Below are positions 1-4,515 of a stretch of 10,311 nucleotides of DNA, one piece after another. Source of the DNA: Melioribacteraceae bacterium (GTDB lineage Bacteria > Bacteroidota > Ignavibacteria > Ignavibacteriales > Melioribacteraceae); assembly GCA_015486905.1 (NCBI GenBank), contig WFQV01000463.1, positions 1 through 10,311 of the forward strand, written 5' to 3'. Positions within the stretch are counted from its first letter, which is position 1; every line of letters starts with the position of its first letter. A program made the position numbers and the translations under genes. The notes beneath the pieces are model-generated. The model had not been told where the DNA came from. It ran no database searches and saw only the letters and a list, made by a program, of their open reading frames with translations.

Positions 1-46
1 CATCATGAAAATCAGCGTCAAATTACTCGTCATTCATTCAGTCTTA

Positions 47-97
47 GTTTAGAGGTTTAGTTCGCCTTCGGCGGTTTAGAAGTTTAGAGGTTCAATG
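47..97. repeat. Period-8 GTTTAGAG array split by a small palindrome
   Basis: The 8-mers GTTTAGAG (47-54) and GTTTAGTT (55-62) are followed by the 11-nt palindromic insert CGCCTTCGGCG (63-73). The array then resumes in 8-nt units: GTTTAGAA (74-81), GTTTAGAG (82-89) and the diverged GTTCAATG (90-97). The insert can form a 4-bp stem with a TTC loop. A related GTTTAGAGGTTCAA lies at 463-476. Confidence 0.75.
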
Positions 98-104
98 GGA
101 CAAA

Positions 105-144
105 GGGATGAGTGGATGATTGGATGATTGGATGGGTGGATATC
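105..144. repeat. Period-8 TGGATGAT tandem array
   Basis: Five consecutive 8-nt units fill 105-144: GGGATGAG, then TGGATGAT at 113-120 and again at 121-128, then TGGATGGG (129-136) and TGGATATC (137-144). The two middle units are identical and the outer units diverge away from them. This is the cleanest tandem array in the left block. Confidence 0.85.
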
Positions 145-357
145 AGATAACAGCAAATTTTTACTTTTTAATTTTGACTTTCTAATTTTTAATTGTCCAA
201 TCTGCGAAAATCATAATTTTTCATGAAAATCAGCGTCCCATTCCCTCCGTGAAAATCCCGCAACAATCCGTGTCATCCGTGTTCTATCCAATCTGCGTCC
301 TATCAATAGTCAATCGTAATTCGATTGTTCTTGGTGCTTAGTTCTTGGTTGAATAAA

Positions 358-393
358 ATTCGTGCATTCGTGGCTATTCCGGAGGCTGGTAAC
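358..393 (+). repeat. Left copy of inverted module (ATTCGTGC word pair plus GGAGGCTGGTAAC)
   Basis: This 36-nt segment starts with the doubled word ATTCGTGC/ATTCGTGG (358-373) and ends in GGAGGCTGGTAAC. Its reverse complement occurs at 10112-10147 with a single mismatch (A376). A second, partial reverse-complement copy occurs at 10293-10311, where 18 of 19 nt match 372-390 before the window ends. The copies thus flank the gene block in inverted orientation about 9.7 kb apart. Confidence 0.85.
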
Positions 394-413
394 CGATCGC
401 TGAACTCTGCTAA

Positions 414-441
414 CTTAAGACTCGTCACTTAAGACTCGTCA
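414..441 (+). repeat. Perfect 14-nt tandem duplication CTTAAGACTCGTCA x2
   Basis: CTTAAGACTCGTCA occupies 414-427 and again 428-441 without a mismatch. The 24 nt from 413 to 436 recur as an exact reverse complement at 10083-10106. The next bases (434-473) resemble 25-57, where the same ACTCGTCA word precedes the shared TTCATTC(A/G)GTCTTAG phrase with an 8-nt gap. Confidence 0.9.
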
Positions 442-473
442 ATCAAAATTCATTCGGTCTTAGTTTAGAGGTT

Positions 474-497
474 CAAAGGTACAAAGGTGCAGAGGCA
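474..497 (+). repeat. Period-8 CAAAGGTA triplet array
   Basis: Three adjoining 8-mers, CAAAGGTA (474-481), CAAAGGTG (482-489) and CAGAGGCA (490-497), show the same word-doubling-with-drift pattern as the rest of the left block. The word resembles the CGCAAAGAG words of the right block at 10062-10079 and 10242-10259. Confidence 0.75.
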
Positions 498-526
498 TGA
501 TTGGATTGAATGAATGGATTGTCCGC

Positions 527-551
527 CTTCCCTGCAAAATGCGGGATGAAG
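527..551 (+). other. Hairpin at the edge of the repeat block
   Basis: CCTGCA (531-536) can pair with TGCGGG (540-545) around an AAA loop, with one G-T wobble. CTTC (527-530) can extend the stem by pairing with GAAG (548-551) across a 2-nt bulge (546-547). The helix totals about 10 bp. No uninterrupted T tract follows (the downstream sequence is GGTTCCTTG-like), so an intrinsic terminator is not a good explanation. It may mark the boundary of the repeat block or end an upstream transcript in a factor-dependent way. Folding is by eye only. Confidence 0.4.
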
Positions 552-650
552 AAGGGTTCCTTGTTTCTTCTTTCCGATTTTTATTTTGACACAAAATATA
601 CTTTTGTACTGTGCTTATACTACATATTCTAACACGTGAAAATTTTATCA

Positions 651-679
651 TTGACTTAAAAAGCAATTAATATTAAATT
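651..679 (+). promoter_or_regulatory. Tentative promoter for rpsT
   Basis: TTGACT (651-656) is followed after 17 nt by TAAATT (674-679), matching a sigma-70-like -35/-10 arrangement with about 5/6 and 4/6 consensus bases. Transcription would start roughly 25 nt before the rpsT ATG. The region is very AT-rich, so chance matches are easy. A TACTTTTG at 599-606 fits the Bacteroidota -7 motif but lacks a properly spaced -33 TTTG. Confidence 0.3.
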
Positions 680-709
680 TGAAGCCTTGAAAAAAAAATA
701 AAGGTAGAA

Positions 710-967
710 ATGGCACATCATAAGTCAGCAAAAAAAAGAATTAGACAGAATGAAAAAAGAAGATTGAGAAATCAAGCTTCGAGGTCAAAGATTAACACAT
801 TAAGCAAGAAGGTTCTTAAAGCGGAGAACAAGGACGAAGCTGCGGAACTTTTGAAAGGAGCGGTTTCATTTATTGACAAGACGGTTAGCAAAGGTATGTT
901 ACCAAGGAATACCGCCGCGAGGAAAAAGTCAAAACTTACTCGTTACGTAAATAGTCTTGAGAGCTAA
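710..967 (+). CDS. rpsT: 30S ribosomal protein S20
   Basis: This 85-residue protein has the usual length and composition of bacterial S20 (bS20): a very basic N-terminus beginning AHHKSAKKRIRQNEKRR, followed by a helical body. It ends with the family's conserved region carrying K81-type GMLPRNTAARKKSKLTR (residues about 62-78). S20 binds 16S rRNA early in assembly of the small subunit as a primary binder. The ATG at 710 sits 5 nt after a weak AAGG (701-704), and the family's start (MA-H-K-S) fixes this choice. The gene is monocistronic here, with a strong terminator 20 nt after its stop and a convergent gene behind that. S20 is often autoregulated at translation in other bacteria, but no matching leader element is recognisable here. 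Identification is secure. Confidence 0.97.
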   Translation: MAHHKSAKKRIRQNEKRRLRNQASRSKINTLSKKVLKAENKDEAAELLKGAVSFIDKTVSKGMLPRNTAARKKSKLTRYVNSLES

Positions 968-986
968 TTAAAAAAGAAATTTAATT

Positions 987-1016
987 AAAGCGGCATTTTC
1001 AAGGTGCCGCTTTTTT
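987..1016 (+). terminator. Intrinsic terminator of rpsT, shared with the convergent regulator gene
   Basis: AAAGCGGCA (987-995) pairs perfectly with TGCCGCTTT (1005-1013) around a 9-nt loop, followed by a run of six T (1011-1016). This is a textbook rho-independent terminator for rpsT. On the opposite strand the stem is followed by an A/T-rich tract (T-rich when read on the minus strand, 970-986), so it may also stop the convergent gene. That gene's stop codon (1015-1017) overlaps the T run. Confidence 0.9.
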
Positions 1017-2532
1017 ATTTTAAATTGCCATTCTCTATTTTGAGTTTTAACTCATCGAGTGTTTTTTTCAATTCTTCGGCGGACAAAGTTTTCTTTAATG
1101 TAACCGGCGGAGCAATTCTCTCTTTACAATTTTTTAATTCGCACATTTCACACGTATCGTTTACTTCGACACGCCGGATTCTCGGGTCGTCCCAAAATTT
1201 TACCGTCTTCTTGAATATATCGGAGGTGTAAAATCCAATCGTTACGCTGTAAATTTCATCGGGGACAAGTATTCTCCTTTTCCCGATTGAGATATTAAAA
1301 AAGCAATCGTCGGAATTAACAAACCGTGAGCGAAGAGCATCTACAATGTAATTATAATATTCATTATTGTGTTTGATTTCGTTTTCAAGTTTTTCCATTA
1401 CCTTAATCGATACCCAGCGCCGGCAGTAATGTTCCGAAGTTTTGTAGCCGCCTGGATTTCGCCTGATGTTTAATCTCAATTCTTTGGAAAGGGAATATTT
1501 ATCCGCATCTAATTTTTTGTTGAATCTTAGAAAGAAAAATTGATTTAGTCCGAACTTTTTTGCAAGAAGATTTGTAGTCCTCTGGAAAAACATTTCCGGT
1601 GTTGTGCCGTATTTTATTAGGAGATTATTCAAATAATTCGGCTGCCATTTGCTTAGAGAGAAAAACTTTTTCAAGTCTTTAATTAATGCGTTGTCGGGAA
1701 TTAACAATGCGTTGGCAAAATAAGAAGCATGAAAATTATTCAGCAATTGGTCGAAAGTTTCTACTGCCAAAGTTGAATGAATAAAACTTCTGTCGGTAAT
1801 GTTCAAATAGTTGTAAGCCAATTCCCGCCCGACAATAAAAGCCTTTTGTGCGTCGGTTAACTTTGAATTCAAAAGGAGTGTTTTGGATTTCCCGTTAAAA
1901 ACCACACCGCGCAGAGCCTGAAGGGAAGAATATTTATTAAGAATGTTCTCGTCAATTTTGTAATGAAATTTTGATTTTAAAACTTCCGATAAGTTGGTAA
2001 ACTCTACAGGCGGACTGCGGCGTATTTTAAATTTACGTGCAAATTCCTTAGCGGCATTTTCCAAATCGGGAAAATAATTTTCGTGGAACTCCTTGTAAGT
2101 CTGCAGTGCCGTACGACTAAAGTTGTTTTGCGCCGCTTCCGATTCCCGCGCCATCTCAATGATGGTAGCTACCAAAGCGCTTAACTGCATTGGTGCTGCT
2201 GAAAGGGAGGAGATTAATTTGTTAACGTCAATGCCGTAATGGTCTAAGGGTAAAATTTTCAGAAGATTGGATTCCAACAATTCCCCTATCGGCGCAAGCT
2301 GTTTTGTTAATTTTAACGAAACAAGTTTATCGTAAGTTATTCCGAGTGTTTCCGAAAGGGCGGAAATTTTTTCGGCTTTGGGGTACTTCTTACCGCTTTC
2401 AATTTCGTTTAAATAAGAGACAGACAAACCGCTTTTATTTGCTAATTCCGAAAGTGACAGCCCTTTGCTCTGCCGCAACTGCCGCAGCTTAAGTCCTAAT
2501 ATTAGCTTAATGTGTTCGTTCGAAAATTTCAT
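1015..2532 (-). CDS. XRE-family regulator with IrrE-like domain and Cys-rich C-terminus (ScfR/RamB/PrpR type)
   Basis: This is a probable DNA-binding regulator of acyl-CoA metabolism, 505 aa, within the family's usual size. Residues about 12-66 form an XRE/HTH_3 helix-turn-helix, with SLSELANKSGLSVSYLNEIE (26-45) covering helices 2 and 3. Residues about 150-340 match the ImmA/IrrE-like domain of ScfR proteins, including ASYFANALLIP (269-279) and FFFLRF (332-337). The HExxH zinc-protease motif is replaced by RELAY (236-240), so proteolysis is unlikely. The C-terminal part resembles DUF2083, ending in CEMCELKNC plus KERIAPP (461-476). All five cysteines (370, 410, 461, 464, 469) lie in the last third, suggesting a bound metal or Fe-S cluster. 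Known relatives RamB and PrpR control acetate, glyoxylate and propionate genes. It is divergent from the beta-oxidation operon, its likely target. The ATG at 2532 has no evident Shine-Dalgarno, and family alignment of the HTH supports it. Confidence 0.85.
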   Translation of the reverse strand: MKFSNEHIKLILGLKLRQLRQSKGLSLSELANKSGLSVSYLNEIESGKKYPKAEKISALSETLGITYDKLVSLKLTKQLAPIGELLESNLLKILPLDHYGIDVNKLISSLSAAPMQLSALVATIIEMARESEAAQNNFSRTALQTYKEFHENYFPDLENAAKEFARKFKIRRSPPVEFTNLSEVLKSKFHYKIDENILNKYSSLQALRGVVFNGKSKTLLLNSKLTDAQKAFIVGRELAYNYLNITDRSFIHSTLAVETFDQLLNNFHASYFANALLIPDNALIKDLKKFFSLSKWQPNYLNNLLIKYGTTPEMFFQRTTNLLAKKFGLNQFFFLRFNKKLDADKYSLSKELRLNIRRNPGGYKTSEHYCRRWVSIKVMEKLENEIKHNNEYYNYIVDALRSRFVNSDDCFFNISIGKRRILVPDEIYSVTIGFYTSDIFKKTVKFWDDPRIRRVEVNDTCEMCELKNCKERIAPPVTLKKTLSAEELKKTLDELKLKIENGNLK

Positions 2533-2603
2533 TGTTTACAAAAATATCAATAATTTGTTTTTAAATAAAGTAAAAATATCTCAAAAAGCAAAAATTCTTT
2601 ATT

Positions 2604-2617
2604 AGCGAAATTTCGCT
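2604..2617. promoter_or_regulatory. Perfect 14-bp palindrome, candidate operator
   Basis: AGCGAAATTTCGCT is its own reverse complement. It sits in the 146-bp gap between the divergent regulator and the fatty-acid operon, 75 nt before fadD and 72 nt before the regulator's start. Its GC-bearing arms stand out in otherwise AT-rich DNA. It ends exactly where the candidate -35 TTGCAA of the operon begins. A dimeric regulator bound here could block the operon promoter and possibly its own. That the neighbouring XRE protein binds it is inference. Confidence 0.55.
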
Positions 2618-2647
2618 TGCAATTTAAAATCTAAAAAACTATTTTTG
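2616..2647 (+). promoter_or_regulatory. Candidate promoter of the fad operon
   Basis: TATTTTTG (2640-2647) matches the Bacteroidota -7 consensus TAnnTTTG exactly. A CTTG (2616-2619) lies 20 nt upstream, where the -33 TTTG element is expected. Read as sigma-70, TTGCAA (2617-2622) and TATTTT (2640-2645) have a 17-nt spacer. Transcription would start about 25 nt before the first ATG at 2679. The region is AT-rich, so this is a motif match only. Its overlap with the palindrome at 2604-2617 makes it more credible. Confidence 0.45.
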
Positions 2648-2678
2648 TAAGTAATTTGAGAAAATAAATTAGTCACAA

Positions 2679-4502
2679 ATGGAAAGACTGACAATGGAGC
2701 TAAAAGTTTTAAAAAACCGCTTGTTTGACATTCCTAAGTACCAACTGCAAAATCACCCGCGAAAAGATGCACTTTGCGATAAAAAAGGCGGAGGAGAAGG
2801 GTGGCGCAAATATTCCACGGAGCAAATAATTGAAACTGCGGATAAAGTTAGCCTCGGGTTATTAAAAAAAGGTTACGGTCCCAAAGATAAAATTGCCATT
2901 ATTTCTTACAACAGAACGGAATGGACTTTTACGGATTTAGGCATCTTGCAAATCGGCGCGGTTGACGTACCAATGTACCCTAATATGAGCGAAGAGAACT
3001 ACCGCTACATTTTTAACGATGCACAAGTAAAAGCCGTGTTCGTTGAGAATGGGGATGTTTACAAAAAAGTTGCAAATGTTATGCCCGATTGCCCGACGGT
3101 TCAGGAAGTTTTTTCTTACGACGAAGTTGAAGGCATTTCTCTTTGGAGTGAAGTAACCGATGCGGCGGACGAATCCATACGTCCCAAATTGGAAAGGATT
3201 GAAGATTCGATTGACACACAGGATCTAGCCACCGTTATTTACACTTCGGGCACAACGGGCGAACCTAAAGGAGTAATGCTTACTCATTACAATATCCTTT
3301 CCGACGTTGTAATGGTAAGCAACGTTGAACCTCACAGCAAAGATGATAGGATGCTAAGTTTTCTCCCTGTTTGTCACATATTCGAACGCACCGCAATTTA
3401 TTTTTATATGTACGTTGGCGGCAGTGTTTATTTCGCCGAGAGTATTGAAAAAATTGCCGACAACATTAAGGAAGTTCATCCGAATTATTTTACTACTGTC
3501 CCACGTGTGATGGAAAAAATATTCGACAAAATAATGGAAGTGGGACGCGAGCTTACAGGTATCAAGAAAATGATTTTCGGCTGGGCTGTAGTTCTCGGCA
3601 ACCAATTCCATCCCAAAGGGGAAAACAGCGCTTGGTACAATTTCAAACTGGCGATTGCGAGAAAGCTTGTATTCTCGAAATGGCAGGAAGCCTTGGGCGG
3701 AGAAATAAAAGGGATAATCAGCGGTGCCGCAGCTTTACAACCCCGATTGGGTAGAATTTTCAATGCCGCCGGTCTGCCTACCAAATCAGGTTACGGATTA
3801 ACGGAAACTTCTCCTGTACTTGCCTGCAATCGTTTTACCAAAGGCGATTGGTACATCGGAACAGTAGGACTTCCCTTGGAAGAAGTTCAAATTAAAATCG
3901 ACGAAGAAATGGGAGAGATTTTAGCAAAAGGGCCTAACATTACCAAGGGCTATTACAACCGTCCCGAGGATACTAAAAAAGCAATTGACGAAGAAGGCTG
4001 GTTTCACACGGGCGATATCGGCGAGTGGGTGGAAGGGCGCTTCTTAAAAATAACCGACAGAGTAAAAGAGGTTTTCAAAACCTCCGGCGGAAAGTTTGTT
4101 GCACCCCTTCCTATTGAAAACAAAATGAAGGAATCCTATTTCATTGAAAACATAATGGTGGTTGGGGAGAACAGAAGATTCGTCTCGGCTTTAATTGTTC
4201 CTAATTTCGAGTTCATTAAAAAATGGTGCAAGAAAAAATGCATCGAACTCAAAACATTTGGCGATATGATTAAATCAGAGGTTCTTAAAAAAAGAATTTG
4301 GGAAGACATTGACAAATACAATCAACATTTTGGTAAAATACAACAAATTAAAAAATTTGTTTTGGTCCCCGATGAATGGAGCGTTGAAACCGGGGAATTA
4401 ACTCCCACGTTGAAATTAAAACGCAGAATAATTTTGAAAAAATACGCAGACGTAATCGAAGATATTTACGCAGACACTAATTTGGAAACACATTACAAAT
4501 AA
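2679..4502 (+). CDS. fadD: Long-chain fatty acid--CoA ligase (AMP-forming acyl-CoA synthetase)
   Basis: This enzyme activates free fatty acid with ATP and CoA to acyl-CoA, feeding the beta-oxidation genes behind it. The 607-aa length fits the FadD15/ACSL-like branch of the ANL superfamily. Visible motifs are the P-loop YTSGTTGEPKGVMLTH (188-203), GYGLTETSP (371-379), WFHTGDIGEW (441-450) and the hinge ITDRVKEVFKTSGGK (458-472). Near the C-terminus GELTPTLKLKRR (572-583) carries the likely adenylation lysine K579. No transmembrane segment or signal peptide is visible, so it is probably cytosolic or peripheral at the inner membrane. It is first in the operon, with the next gene starting 13 nt after its stop. 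The start is uncertain. The ATG at 2679 has no Shine-Dalgarno, whereas the ATG at 2694 (Met6) follows GGAAAG at 2681-2686 with 7-nt spacing. Substrate chain length cannot be told from the sequence. Confidence 0.93.
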   Translation: MERLTMELKVLKNRLFDIPKYQLQNHPRKDALCDKKGGGEGWRKYSTEQIIETADKVSLGLLKKGYGPKDKIAIISYNRTEWTFTDLGILQIGAVDVPMYPNMSEENYRYIFNDAQVKAVFVENGDVYKKVANVMPDCPTVQEVFSYDEVEGISLWSEVTDAADESIRPKLERIEDSIDTQDLATVIYTSGTTGEPKGVMLTHYNILSDVVMVSNVEPHSKDDRMLSFLPVCHIFERTAIYFYMYVGGSVYFAESIEKIADNIKEVHPNYFTTVPRVMEKIFDKIMEVGRELTGIKKMIFGWAVVLGNQFHPKGENSAWYNFKLAIARKLVFSKWQEALGGEIKGIISGAAALQPRLGRIFNAAGLPTKSGYGLTETSPVLACNRFTKGDWYIGTVGLPLEEVQIKIDEEMGEILAKGPNITKGYYNRPEDTKKAIDEEGWFHTGDIGEWVEGRFLKITDRVKEVFKTSGGKFVAPLPIENKMKESYFIENIMVVGENRRFVSALIVPNFEFIKKWCKKKCIELKTFGDMIKSEVLKKRIWEDIDKYNQHFGKIQQIKKFVLVPDEWSVETGELTPTLKLKRRIILKKYADVIEDIYADTNLETHYK

Positions 4503-4515
4503 TTAAAGAACAGCT

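Larger units (their letters stand above)
1..520. repeat. Left intergenic composite of short-word repeats
   Basis: This stretch has no credible gene. It is a patchwork of short words, each repeated in tandem with small changes. GTTTAGAG-like 8-mers lie at 47-62 and 74-97, TGGATGAT-like 8-mers at 105-144, ATCCGTGT 9-mers at 266-283, TCAATAG/TCAATCG 7-mers at 303-316, ATTCGTGC/ATTCGTGG at 358-373, CTTAAGACTCGTCA twice at 414-441, and CAAAGGTA-like 8-mers at 474-497. Longer direct repeats also occur: TCATGAAAATCAGCGTC is identical at 3-19 and 221-237, 32-57 matches 448-473 with one mismatch in 26, and TCCAATCTGCG is at 196-206 and 287-297. Part of the block recurs in inverted orientation at the right end of the window. 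All of this is seen directly. That it belongs to a genome-wide dispersed family is inference. The block runs off the left edge. Confidence 0.85.

Noticed and set aside
1..520. CRISPR array or direct-repeat array
   Set aside because: The repeats are 7-14 nt words with no constant spacer length and no 24-40 nt conserved repeat. No cas gene is nearby.
586..621. TTGACA (586-591) with TATACT (616-621) as rpsT promoter
   Set aside because: Each box is good, but the 24-nt spacer is far outside the usual 16-19 nt.
460..666. 68-codon open frame on the minus strand
   Set aside because: It overlaps the repeat words, the hairpin and the rpsT leader, and its translation is low-complexity with no family resemblance or ribosome binding site. 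It is a chance frame.
1813..1827. Functional HExxH zinc protease site in the regulator
   Set aside because: The residues read RELAY, so the metal-binding histidines are absent.
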